This document shows, piece by piece, positions 42,794 to 50,844 of a stretch of 64,000 bases of DNA. This DNA comes from Pseudovibrio brasiliensis (lineage in GTDB: Bacteria > Pseudomonadota > Alphaproteobacteria > Rhizobiales > Stappiaceae): NCBI RefSeq assembly GCF_018282095.1, contig NZ_CP074126.1, positions 4,748,341 through 4,812,340 of the forward strand. Reading direction: 5' to 3'. The notes under the pieces were generated by a model, which had not been told where the DNA came from, did not search any database, and worked only from the letters and a program-made list of their open reading frames with translations. The stretch's first letter is position 1; each line of letters opens with the position of its first letter. The translations under genes and the position numbers were made by a program.

Positions 42794-43624
42794 TTAGCCG
42801 TGCTCTGTTTCCAGCATCTCGGCCCAGGTCTTTGGAGTGTCGCCGTTAAGTGGGTTTTTCTTGGAGCGTTTGTATTTGATGGTCTCAAAGTGCATGCTCA
42901 GGGTATCAGCCAGCAACATGCGCCCGATCAGGCCTTCACCAAATCCAACAATCTCTTTGATCACCTCAAGAGCCTGAAGCGTGCCAACAAGGCCGGTCAA
43001 TGCACCCAACACACCTGCTTCAGTACAGGTAGGGATGGAACCAGCTTCAGGGCGTTTCGGGAAAAGGCAGCGGTAGGTTGGGTTAATATAGTTGCCGTCA
43101 TCATCCTGCACGAAGGGTTTCAGCAGTGTAACAGATCCGTCAAACTGCCCCACAGCAGCGGTAACCAAAGGACGCCCGGCATAAAAACACGCATCCGAAA
43201 CGAGGTAACGGGTAGCAAAGTTATCAGAGCCATCAACGACGATATGGTAGTCATTGATCAGCGCCATTGCGTTCTGCCCGTTGATGCGGGTCGGATGCGG
43301 AACAACGCGCACATTCGGGTTCAGGCGCGCAATCGCTTCCGCCGCGCTGGCAACCTTAGGCTCCCCCAGTTTTTCAGTATCATGGATGATCTGACGCTGA
43401 AGATTGGAGAGAGACACAACATCATCATCAACAATGCCGATGGTGCCGATACCCGCCGCTGCAAGGTATTGCAGAACCGGAGCACCAAGTCCCCCTGCTC
43501 CAATCACCAGAACACGCGCAGCTTTTAGTTTTTGTTGTCCTGGGCCGCCCACATCGCGCAGCACGATATGACGAGCGTAACGTTCCAGTTCAGAAGCGGT
43601 AAGGGAAAGCAAGTGGGACTCCAA
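42794..43624 (-). CDS. moeB: MoeB/ThiF-type adenylyltransferase
   Basis: Activates the C-terminal Gly of a sulfur carrier (MoaD for molybdopterin, or ThiS) by adenylation. The 276 residues carry the E1-like nucleotide motif VLVIGAGGLGAPVLQYLAAAGIG, the Arg finger region LSNLQRQIIHDTEKLGEPK, the catalytic GSDNFATRYLVSDAC loop and TCTEAGVLGALTGLVG. The two CxxC zinc pairs of E. coli MoeB are not evident, as often in this group. It lies 5 bp after hrcA on the same strand, so it may be co-transcribed with it. Confidence 0.93.
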   Translation of the reverse strand: MESHLLSLTASELERYARHIVLRDVGGPGQQKLKAARVLVIGAGGLGAPVLQYLAAAGIGTIGIVDDDVVSLSNLQRQIIHDTEKLGEPKVASAAEAIARLNPNVRVVPHPTRINGQNAMALINDYHIVVDGSDNFATRYLVSDACFYAGRPLVTAAVGQFDGSVTLLKPFVQDDDGNYINPTYRCLFPKRPEAGSIPTCTEAGVLGALTGLVGTLQALEVIKEIVGFGEGLIGRMLLADTLSMHFETIKYKRSKKNPLNGDTPKTWAEMLETEHG

Positions 43625-43628
43625 TAGT

Positions 43629-44747
43629 TTAGCCGAGCAGGCGGCTCACCAGTCGGGCTGTGTAATCCACCATGGGAATGACACGCGCATAGTTGAGGCG
43701 AGTCGGCCCGATAACACCAAGAACGCCCACAACGCGCTGTTCACTATCGCGGTATGGGGAAACGATCAAGGAAGAACCGGAAAGCGAGAACAGCTTGTTT
43801 TCCGAGCCGATAAAAATACGTACGCCTTCACCGCCCTTGGCAAGATCCAACAGCCGGATCAGCTCGCTTTTGTTCTCAAGGTCATCAAATAACAGACGAA
43901 TACGCTCCAGATCCTCCTTCGCGCCCACGTTTTCCAGCAGGTTGGAGCGCCCCCGTACGATAAGCGTACCAGGATCATTCTTGTCTCCGCCCCAAACGGC
44001 AACACCTGCATCCACCACCTTAGAGGTGAGTGTATCCAGCTCCGCCTGAAACTCGTTTCGCTGCCGAACAAGCTCAGATTGAGCCTCGGCAAGAGTGCGA
44101 TTGCGGATGATGGAGTTCAGATAGTTAGAAGCTTCTGTGAGAGCGGAAGGTGGCAGGCCAGCTGGCAGATCAACAACGCGGTTTTCAACCGATCCATCCT
44201 CGCTCACCAGCACGACAAGCGCTTTCAGCGGCTCAATCTGCACAAACTCGATATGGCGAAGCGTGGTGTCGGTCTTGTTGGAAAGGACAACCCCTGCCCC
44301 TCGGCTCAAACCAGAGAGCATCTGGCTGGCTTCCGTCAGCACTTGTTCCGGTGTTTTATCTCCGCCCTTGGCCTTCACCTGCACAGCAATTTGCTGGCGC
44401 TCTTCCTTGGTCAGGTCTCCCACTTCAAGGAAACCATCCACGAACAGCCGCAATCCCGACTGTGTTGGCAGACGGCCAGCACTGGTGTGCGGAGAATAGA
44501 GCAACCCATGATGCTCCAGATCGGCCATCACATTGCGTATGGAGGCTGGAGAAAGGGGCTGTGAAAGGCCGCGTGCAAGGTTGCGGGAGCCGAGCGGCTC
44601 GCCAGTATCCAGGTAGTTCTCGACAATACGCCGGAAGATCTCGCGGGAACGCTCATCAAGATCCTCAAGAGGGACAGAAGGAGGAACGCTCGTCACGGTA
44701 TCGGTACTCCACATCAACAGCAGGTTTCGGGCAAAGCCCATGTTCAA
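43629..44747 (-). CDS. hrcA: Heat-inducible transcription repressor HrcA
   Basis: Represses heat-shock operons by binding CIRCE operators with help from GroEL. The 372 residues begin with a winged-helix domain ([28 protein letters not shown]...[16 protein letters not shown]) and continue with the HrcA regulatory domain ([77 protein letters not shown]). Start at 44747; an alternative Met at 44714 (MWSTDT) is possible. No CIRCE element was seen in the 158-bp gap to rph, and grpE, its usual neighbour, is not beside it. Confidence 0.95.
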   Translation of the reverse strand: MNMGFARNLLLMWSTDTVTSVPPSVPLEDLDERSREIFRRIVENYLDTGEPLGSRNLARGLSQPLSPASIRNVMADLEHHGLLYSPHTSAGRLPTQSGLRLFVDGFLEVGDLTKEERQQIAVQVKAKGGDKTPEQVLTEASQMLSGLSRGAGVVLSNKTDTTLRHIEFVQIEPLKALVVLVSEDGSVENRVVDLPAGLPPSALTEASNYLNSIIRNRTLAEAQSELVRQRNEFQAELDTLTSKVVDAGVAVWGGDKNDPGTLIVRGRSNLLENVGAKEDLERIRLLFDDLENKSELIRLLDLAKGGEGVRIFIGSENKLFSLSGSSLIVSPYRDSEQRVVGVLGVIGPTRLNYARVIPMVDYTARLVSRLLG

Positions 44748-44905
44748 TCCCTAGCACAGGACAATTGAACAGCCAAAACTCATTTTTAGCAGAAAATCGG
44801 CTCTCAAACCAAAACCAGCCTTTGCGCTAACAGCAATCCGCAGCTAAAAGATCCGCAATACCATTTGTGAGATTATAGCCATTAAGCAACCCGAGGGAGC
44901 TTACC

Positions 44906-45625
44906 TTGAACCGTCCATCCAAACGTACACCTGAAGAAATGCGCGCAGTCAGCCTGGAGCGCGGTGTTGCCAAACATGCCGAAGGCTCCTGCCTGATCAA
45001 ATTCGGCGATACTCACGTTCTGTGTACAGCAAGTTTGGAAGAGCGTGTTCCGCCGTGGCTTCGTGGCCAGAACCGTGGCTGGGTCACCGCAGAATACGGC
45101 ATGCTGCCACGTGCAACCCACGACCGTATGCGCCGTGAATCCTCCGCTGGCAAACAGTCTGGCCGTACTCAGGAAATCCAGCGCCTCATTGGCCGTTCTC
45201 TGCGTGCTGTTGTGGATCTGGGTGCACTGGGCGAGCGTCAGATCACCGTTGACTGTGATGTCATTCAGGCCGACGGCGGCACCCGCACAGCGTCCATCAC
45301 CGGTGCATGGGTTGCTCTGCACGACTGCCTGAAATGGATGGAAGCGCGCGACATGGTCAAAACCGATAAGGTTCTGAAAGACCACATCGCAGCAATCTCC
45401 TGCGGTATCTATGAAGGCACTCCGGTTGCTGATCTGGACTACGCAGAAGATTCTTCTGCTGACACCGATGCAAACTTCGTCATGACCGGCAAAGGCGGAA
45501 TCGTAGAAATTCAGGGCACTGCTGAAGGCGAGCCATTCTCTGAAGAAGAACTCGGCCAGCTCATGGGCCTTGCAAAACAGTCTATTTCCAAACTGGTTGA
45601 GCTGCAGAAGCTGACGGTGCTCTAA
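44906..45625 (+). CDS. rph: Ribonuclease PH
   Basis: Phosphorolytic 3'-5' exoribonuclease trimming tRNA precursors; a hexameric ring of RNase PH folds. It starts with a TTG at 44906, preceded by GAGGGAG at a good distance; there is no better ATG. The 239 residues hold [65 protein letters not shown] and the C-terminal [21 protein letters not shown]. Its stop overlaps rdgB by one base (TAATG), so translation is coupled. Confidence 0.95.
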   Translation: MNRPSKRTPEEMRAVSLERGVAKHAEGSCLIKFGDTHVLCTASLEERVPPWLRGQNRGWVTAEYGMLPRATHDRMRRESSAGKQSGRTQEIQRLIGRSLRAVVDLGALGERQITVDCDVIQADGGTRTASITGAWVALHDCLKWMEARDMVKTDKVLKDHIAAISCGIYEGTPVADLDYAEDSSADTDANFVMTGKGGIVEIQGTAEGEPFSEEELGQLMGLAKQSISKLVELQKLTVL

Positions 45626-46266
45626 TGCAGGCAGAAACAACAGAAAGTCGCCGTCTGGAACCTGGCAAGCTCGTGCTTGCCAGCCACAACAAAGGCAAAC
45701 TGCGCGAAATTCAGGACATGCTTGCCCCGCACGGCTTTGAGGTTCTCTCCGCTGGTGATCTGGATTTGCCAGAACCGGTAGAAGATGGCGACACGTTTGA
45801 AGCAAACGCTGCGATCAAAGCACTTGCTGCGGCAACGGCCACTGGCCTGCCAGCTCTTGCAGATGACAGTGGTTTTTGTGTAAACGGCCTGAACGGCGAT
45901 CCGGGTATCTACTCCGCACGCTGGGCAGGACCGGGCAAAGACTTCGGCGTTGCCATGCAGTCCGTGCAGGACAAGCTGATAGAAACTGACGCAACAGATC
46001 GCACCGCTTACTTCGTAGCTGTGCTGTGTATGGCCTGGCCGGACGGTCACACCCAGTTCTACCGCGGTGAAATCCACGGCGAGCTGGCTTGGCCACCACG
46101 CGGTCTGGAAGGTTTCGGCTACGATCCAATGTTCGTACCAGAAGGGTTCGACAGAACCTTCGGCGAAATGGACAAACAAGAAAAACACACAACGAAGGAA
46201 GGCGAGGCCCTGTCTCATCGCGCCCGCGCCTTTGTTAAGTTTCAGAAAGAGTGCTTGCCGGCGTAA
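45625..46266 (+). CDS. rdgB: Non-canonical purine NTP pyrophosphatase (RdgB/HAM1)
   Basis: Hydrolyses dITP and dXTP to monophosphates, keeping deaminated purines out of DNA. The 213 residues include the nucleotide loop [14 protein letters not shown], the catalytic [25 protein letters not shown] and [20 protein letters not shown]. It follows rph with a one-base overlap. The rph-rdgB-hemW order is typical of alphaproteobacteria; here a palindromic repeat lies between rdgB and hemW. Confidence 0.95.
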   Translation: MQAETTESRRLEPGKLVLASHNKGKLREIQDMLAPHGFEVLSAGDLDLPEPVEDGDTFEANAAIKALAAATATGLPALADDSGFCVNGLNGDPGIYSARWAGPGKDFGVAMQSVQDKLIETDATDRTAYFVAVLCMAWPDGHTQFYRGEIHGELAWPPRGLEGFGYDPMFVPEGFDRTFGEMDKQEKHTTKEGEALSHRARAFVKFQKECLPA

Positions 46267-46275
46267 TACGCGTTC

Positions 46276-46300
46276 CCGAAAAGTGGCTTCCAGTTTTCGG
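46276..46300. repeat. Palindromic intergenic repeat, copy B
   Basis: CCGAAAAGTGG followed by a short loop and AGTTTTCGG, with GTTC/GAAC outer arms, just 10 bp after the rdgB stop. Second copy of the family seen at 13783 and 61340. Confidence 0.75.
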
Positions 46301-46344
46301 ATAAGAACTCGTGCAAATGAGCTGGCAAACGCAAAGGAAAAAGA

Positions 46345-47508
46345 ATGACTGTGTCATCGGTTGGCGGCTTTGGGATTTACGTGCATTGGCCATTTTGTCT
46401 GGCAAAATGCCCGTATTGCGACTTCAACTCCCACGTACGCCATCAGCCGGTCTCACAGGAGCATTACGCCAAAGCTCTGGCAACAGAGCTGGCACGCTAT
46501 GCGGAGATGGTGCCGGGCCGTACGGTCGACTCCATCTTCTTCGGTGGCGGCACACCTTCTCTCATGGAGCCCAAAACCGTTGAGACCATTCTCAACGAGG
46601 TTGCCCGCCTCTGGCATCTGCCGGATACCGCTGAAATCTCCATGGAAGCCAACCCAACCAGCGTAGAAACAACCCGCTTTGTAGGCTACAGATCTGCAGG
46701 CGTAAATCGCCTTTCTGTTGGCATTCAGGCGTTGGATGACAAAGAGCTGAAGATCCTTGGACGTCAACATTCTGTTTCGGAAGCAATTCAAGCCGTTGAA
46801 ATTGCGCGCAAAACATTCCCGCGCATTTCGTTTGACCTGATCTACGCCCGTCCAAACCAAACCTTGAAGGCATGGGAGCAGGAGCTTAACCAAGCCATCG
46901 ATCTGGCAGCTGACCACCTGTCTATGTATCAGCTCACCATCGAAAGTGGCACCATGTTCCAGCGCCTCTACGCAGCTGGAAAGCTGGAGATGCTGGACCC
47001 AGATCTGGCCGCTGACATGTTCGATCTGACACAGGAAATTACTGCTGCCCGCGGTTTGCCTGCCTATGAGGTCTCAAACCATGCCGCACCTGATGCTCAG
47101 TGCCTGCACAACCTCATTTACTGGCGCTACGGCGATTATGTCGGCGTTGGTCCCGGGGCTCATGGTCGTTTGACACTGGAAGACGGCACGAAGCTGGCAA
47201 CCTCGACGGAAAAGCACCCGGAAACATGGCTGGGGCTGGTTGAAACCAACGGCCACGGCGCTATTTCTGAAGATAGACTTGTTCGTGATGAGCAAGGCGA
47301 TGAGCTGTTGCTGATGGGTATGCGGTTGCATGAAGGCATCGACGTACCCCGTTATGAACAGCTCTCTGGTCGTCAGTTCAATCCGCAACGCCTGCTGAAC
47401 CTGCAGGAAAACGGAATGGTGGAATGGGTGAGCAACACCCGCCTGCGTGCAACGCAAACAGGCTTTCCTCTACTGAATGCCGTAATTGCTGAGCTGGCTT
47501 CCGATTAG
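46345..47508 (+). CDS. hemW: Radical SAM heme chaperone HemW
   Basis: Binds heme and an iron-sulfur cluster and is thought to insert heme into target enzymes; formerly annotated as a HemN-like coproporphyrinogen oxidase. The 387 residues have the radical SAM cysteines C18, C22 and C25 in HWPFCLAKCPYCDF, FFGGGTPSLM, and the HemN C-terminal part (YEVSNHAAPDAQCLHNLIYWRYGDYVGVGPGAHGR). The extra N-terminal Cys of true HemN is missing, favouring HemW. The ATG at 46345 follows GGAAAAAG; it is the third gene of rph-rdgB-hemW. Confidence 0.94.
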   Translation: MTVSSVGGFGIYVHWPFCLAKCPYCDFNSHVRHQPVSQEHYAKALATELARYAEMVPGRTVDSIFFGGGTPSLMEPKTVETILNEVARLWHLPDTAEISMEANPTSVETTRFVGYRSAGVNRLSVGIQALDDKELKILGRQHSVSEAIQAVEIARKTFPRISFDLIYARPNQTLKAWEQELNQAIDLAADHLSMYQLTIESGTMFQRLYAAGKLEMLDPDLAADMFDLTQEITAARGLPAYEVSNHAAPDAQCLHNLIYWRYGDYVGVGPGAHGRLTLEDGTKLATSTEKHPETWLGLVETNGHGAISEDRLVRDEQGDELLLMGMRLHEGIDVPRYEQLSGRQFNPQRLLNLQENGMVEWVSNTRLRATQTGFPLLNAVIAELASD

Positions 47509-47597
47509 CATTCCCAAATAAATTTCATTAGCAATTTCAACTTAGTGAAATAATTGCATTCGAATTACTCGATTCGATTGGGGTATTATTTTACATA

Positions 47598-47612
47598 TTG
47601 TGCAATGCAACA
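47598..47612. promoter_or_regulatory. TGC-rich motif resembling a PhaR operator
   Basis: TTGTGCAATGCAACA, about 230 bp before phaZ. PhaR proteins of PHA metabolism bind TGC-rich near-palindromes of this kind in related bacteria, so the site may control phaZ. This is a motif resemblance only. Confidence 0.4.
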
Positions 47613-47718
47613 TGGTCGGTTACACTTACAATCACTTTGGCAGCGGTGAAGAACCTATTGATCTTCAATGCAAGTTAAGGTTGGTTTGTATTTCTCCATG
47701 AGTCTATGTTGCTGAAAA

Positions 47719-47742
47719 GGTATAGGGCTGCCTATACTTTTG
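47719..47742 (+). terminator. Terminator-like hairpin upstream of phaZ
   Basis: GTATAGG and CCTATAC form a 7-bp stem with a GCTG loop followed by TTTT. It is 210 nt after hemW, so it may end a hemW transcript or act in the phaZ leader. Confidence 0.5.
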
Positions 47743-47842
47743 CGGTGCAGCACTTCGGGCTAAAGTGTATTCGTGCTGCGGAAATCAAAAAACTACATGA
47801 ACGAGAGTTGGCTGAAGCGAACGTCTGGGGAGGAAACATTCT

Positions 47843-49402
47843 GTGCTGTTCTACCATTTGTATGAAATGAACCATGCAGCGATGTCCCCTGTCCGGGCTG
47901 CAGCGGATATGACACGGTTGTATTTTCAAAATCCGCTGAACCCGATGGCGCACACGCAAGTTGGCCGCACAGTCGCCGCATCCTGTGAGATGCTGGAACG
48001 TGTGACCCGCCGCTATGGCAAGCCGGAGTTTGAGCTCTACACCACTGTTGTTGATGGTGAAGAAGTCGACATCACGGAAGAAGTCATCTGGTCCAAACCG
48101 TTTTGTGACCTGCTGCACTTCAAGCGAGATCTGCCGAAAAGCAGAAAAGACGACCCGAAAATCCTGATCGTCTCCCCAATGTCTGGTCACTACGCGACAC
48201 TGCTGCGCGGTACTGTGGAGGCTCTTCTGCCAAATCTGGATGTTTACATCACAGATTGGGAAGATGCCCGTCAGGTGCCGATTGCGGATGGCCGTTTCGA
48301 TCTGGACGATTACATCGAATACATCATGCAAATGCTGCATTATCTGGGGCCAAACACGCACGTTCTTGCTGTGTGTCAGCCATCAGTCCCAGTATATGCT
48401 GCCGTCTCTCTGATGGAAGAGAACGGAGACAAATGCGCTCCGGCAACCATGACGCTGATGGGTGGTCCAATCGACACCCGCGAAGCGCCAACTGCCGTGA
48501 ATGATCTGGCCGTCGAAAAAGGCATCGACTGGTTCAAGCGCAATGTCATCATGGAAGTACCCTTCCCGCACAAAGGGTTCACGCGCCAGGTTTATCCGGG
48601 CTTCCTGCAGCTCTCTGGCTTCATGAGCATGAACCTAGACCGCCACATGGTCGCTCACCGTGACTTCTTCCAACACCTGATTGAAGGTGATGGTGACAGC
48701 GCTGAAAAGCACCGGGATTTTTATGACGAGTATCTCGCTGTCATGGACCTGACCTCCGAGTTCTACCTTCAGACGGTCGAGACGGTCTTTATCGAGCATT
48801 CTCTGCCAAAGGGCGAGATGATGCATCGTGGCAAGATGGTCGATCCGAAAAAAATCACCGGCACCGCGCTCTTCACCGTTGAAGGTGAAAATGACGATAT
48901 TTCTGGCGTTGGCCAAACGCAGGCCGCGCAAAAACTGGCCGAAAACATTCCGTCCAGTCGCCGCTTACACTACATCCAGCCGGGTGTTGGCCACTACGGT
49001 GTCTTCAACGGTTCAAAGTACCGCTCCGAAATTGCTCCACGGATCGTAAAGTTCATTCAGAACAATCCAATCAACGTTCGTGCTGAGCAAGCCACCAAAC
49101 GTGCTGCCAAGAAAGCGCTTCGTGACAACCCTTCTGAGAAGTTTGCAGGTGATCCACTGCGCGAAATCCTGCTGGCTGAGCCAAAAGGTGCCGCCGACGA
49201 TTTGCAGCTGATCAGCGGTGTTGGGCCGAAACTGGAGCGTGCGCTGAACGGCGCTGGCATCTTCCACTACTGGCAGATTGCAAACCTGACAGAAGATCAG
49301 GCAGCCGCTCTGGATGACCGTCTGGACATCCGTGGCCGCATGGTTCGCGACAATTGGGTTGAGCAGGCGCGTCGCCTCAATGATTCAGTGCATTCTAATT
49401 GA
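47843..49402 (+). CDS. phaZ: Intracellular polyhydroxyalkanoate depolymerase with C-terminal HhH extension
   Basis: Degrades stored poly-3-hydroxybutyrate granules inside the cell. The start is a GTG at 47843 with GGAGG upstream, giving MLFYHLYEMNHAAM, the family N terminus. The catalytic Cys of this class is C178 in AVCQPSVPVYA; the alpha/beta-hydrolase Asp/His regions follow (LFTVEGENDDISGVGQT, GVGHYGVFNGSKYR). The enzyme normally ends near 420 residues, but this 519-residue protein continues with a charged linker and a helix-hairpin-helix module from about 450 (DDLQLISGVGPKLERALNGAGIFHYWQIANLT). No phaC or phasin gene is adjacent. Confidence 0.92.
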   Translation: MLFYHLYEMNHAAMSPVRAAADMTRLYFQNPLNPMAHTQVGRTVAASCEMLERVTRRYGKPEFELYTTVVDGEEVDITEEVIWSKPFCDLLHFKRDLPKSRKDDPKILIVSPMSGHYATLLRGTVEALLPNLDVYITDWEDARQVPIADGRFDLDDYIEYIMQMLHYLGPNTHVLAVCQPSVPVYAAVSLMEENGDKCAPATMTLMGGPIDTREAPTAVNDLAVEKGIDWFKRNVIMEVPFPHKGFTRQVYPGFLQLSGFMSMNLDRHMVAHRDFFQHLIEGDGDSAEKHRDFYDEYLAVMDLTSEFYLQTVETVFIEHSLPKGEMMHRGKMVDPKKITGTALFTVEGENDDISGVGQTQAAQKLAENIPSSRRLHYIQPGVGHYGVFNGSKYRSEIAPRIVKFIQNNPINVRAEQATKRAAKKALRDNPSEKFAGDPLREILLAEPKGAADDLQLISGVGPKLERALNGAGIFHYWQIANLTEDQAAALDDRLDIRGRMVRDNWVEQARRLNDSVHSN

Positions 49403-49467
49403 ATGTAAGTGAATATAACCAATCGTCTAATAAAATTTCATTCTATATCTTGAAAAGAAAATAGAAC

Positions 49468-49503
49468 CACCCCATCTCAAGTCTGTTGATTTGAGAAGGG
49501 GTG
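49468..49503 (+). promoter_or_regulatory. Hairpin enclosing the DUF2852 ribosome binding site
   Basis: CACCCC-A-TCTCAA (49468-49480) pairs with TTGAGA-A-GGGGTG (49491-49503), 12 pairs with one A-A mismatch and a 10-base loop. The 3' arm contains the GAAGGGG ribosome binding site for the ATG at 49510. It may hide the site until unfolded (thermometer- or factor-controlled), or be a phaZ terminator, as ATTTTAA follows. Confidence 0.65.
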
Positions 49504-49509
49504 ATTTTA

Positions 49510-49923
49510 ATGAATGTAAATGCAATAAAACCCTCCTGGAATCCTCTAAGTATTGCACTTATGGTTCTGGGATTCGTAGTTTTCTGGCCTCTTGGTCTTG
49601 CTATGCTTGCCTACATCTTGTGGGGCGACAACTTTAATGGCTGGAAGCGTGAAGCTAAATGCCAGTGGAATCGTAGCAATCTGAAAAATGCGATGGATAA
49701 TATGCAAACTGCGACCCGCAGCGGTAACGCTGCATTTGACGACTACCGTGAAAAAGAGTTGAACCGCCTGGAAGAAGAGCGCAGAAAGCTCGACAGCATG
49801 CGTCAGGAATTCGATGATTACATGAACGACCTGCGTCGGGCTAAAGATCAGGAAGAATTCGACCGGTTCATGAGAAACCGTCACAACCGCCCAAGCGAAC
49901 CTTCAGCAGGTGAAGCAATCTAA
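49510..49923 (+). CDS. DUF2852-family membrane protein
   Basis: A 137-residue protein found mainly in alphaproteobacteria. One membrane segment (ALMVLGFVVFWPLGLAMLAYILWGD) is followed by a conserved polar stretch (KREAKCQW), then a long charged coiled coil (YREKELNRLEEERRKLDSMRQEFDDYMNDLRRAKDQEEFDRFM). Function unknown. The start at 49510 is preferred over the in-frame GTG at 49501, because GAAGGGG lies at the right distance. Own terminator after it. Confidence 0.88.
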   Translation: MNVNAIKPSWNPLSIALMVLGFVVFWPLGLAMLAYILWGDNFNGWKREAKCQWNRSNLKNAMDNMQTATRSGNAAFDDYREKELNRLEEERRKLDSMRQEFDDYMNDLRRAKDQEEFDRFMRNRHNRPSEPSAGEAI

Positions 49924-49952
49924 TGGGTCTTAAAGGTTCATAACAAGCATCC

Positions 49953-49982
49953 GGTGCTCTGTCTTGGCAGGGCACCCTTTTC
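49953..49982 (+). terminator. Intrinsic terminator after the DUF2852 gene
   Basis: GGTGCTCTG (49953-49961) pairs with CAGGGCACC (49968-49976) with one G-T pair, then CTTTTC. Confidence 0.8.
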
Positions 49983-50098
49983 TGCGTTTGAACTATGTTG
50001 CAAGACTTCAGCGCACTAAAGTAAATGGCACTGGTTGACTTTCAAATCACCCTTTTCTCTGTAATAACGAGAGCGATCAGTGCAATTTTTGAGGTGAC

Positions 50099-50842
50099 AT
50101 GGGGTTCTTTGCGATAAAGGTTTTGCCGGAGTTTATTGAGGTGGATCTGGGCCATAAGCCCCTGCAGATCCGCCTGAAACGAAACTCAAGAGCAAAGCGC
50201 TACATCCTCAGAATTCCACCGGGAGACCCAACCCCGGTTATCACTGTTCCAGCTCGAGGCAATCTGAAAACAGCTCAGGACTTTGCCAATCGGCAAGTTG
50301 GCTGGCTCAAGCAACGATTAGGCTCTCGCCCAGACTCCATCAAGTTTGAAGAACATGCCCGTATCCCGATCAGAGGGGTGCTGCATACCTTGCGCTCCTC
50401 AGGCAAACTGCGCGGTTTGGCCCAGATTGATATGGAAGAGGAAACCGAAGAGCCACTGCTGCTGCTCCCCGGTGAAACGCAAAGCTTCCATCGCAAAACC
50501 AAAGACTTCCTGCGCAAACTAGCCAAGGGTGACATTGAAGGCCATGTTCGGCACTTCACCAAACAGCTCGGCCGCAACTATCACAGCATCACACTGCGAG
50601 ATACCAAAAGCCGTTGGGGCTCCTGCTCCCACGATGGTAAGCTGTCCTTCTCATGGCGCCTTGTGATGGCCCCGCCTGATATTCTTGAATATGTGGCCGC
50701 TCATGAGGTCGCCCATCTTGTAAAGCTGGACCACTCACCAGAGTTCTGGCGCATATGTGAGGAGTTGGCTCCTCATACCAAGCAAGCCCAACGCTGGCTC
50801 AAAGAGCACGGCTCGCAGCTACACCTGTACGGGCAAGAGTAA
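50099..50842 (+). CDS. YgjP-like (M48-related) metallopeptidase
   Basis: A 247-residue soluble protein of the YgjP/DUF45 family. The zinc motif is in YVAAHEVAHLVKLDHSPEFW, with two His and the catalytic Glu and a third ligand His/Glu in LDHSPEFW; SRWGSCSHDGKLSFSWRLV is the family core block. The N-terminal part (LQIRLKRNSRAKRYILRI) is also typical. Cytosolic; substrate unknown. It ends 2 bp before the convergent PBP gene. Confidence 0.9.
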   Translation: MGFFAIKVLPEFIEVDLGHKPLQIRLKRNSRAKRYILRIPPGDPTPVITVPARGNLKTAQDFANRQVGWLKQRLGSRPDSIKFEEHARIPIRGVLHTLRSSGKLRGLAQIDMEEETEEPLLLLPGETQSFHRKTKDFLRKLAKGDIEGHVRHFTKQLGRNYHSITLRDTKSRWGSCSHDGKLSFSWRLVMAPPDILEYVAAHEVAHLVKLDHSPEFWRICEELAPHTKQAQRWLKEHGSQLHLYGQE

Positions 50843-50844
50843 GC

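Larger units (their letters stand above)
47509..47842. other. Intergenic region between hemW and phaZ
   Basis: About 330 AT-rich bases. It contains a TGC-rich palindromic motif (47598-47612), then a TATAGG/CCTATA hairpin followed by TTTT (47719-47742) and a GCAGCAC/GTGCTGC inverted repeat (about 47746-47778). No gene is supported. Confidence 0.5.

Noticed and set aside
44748-44905. CIRCE operator at hrcA
   Set aside because: No TTAGCACTC-N9-GAGTGCTAA-type sequence is present in the hrcA-rph gap.
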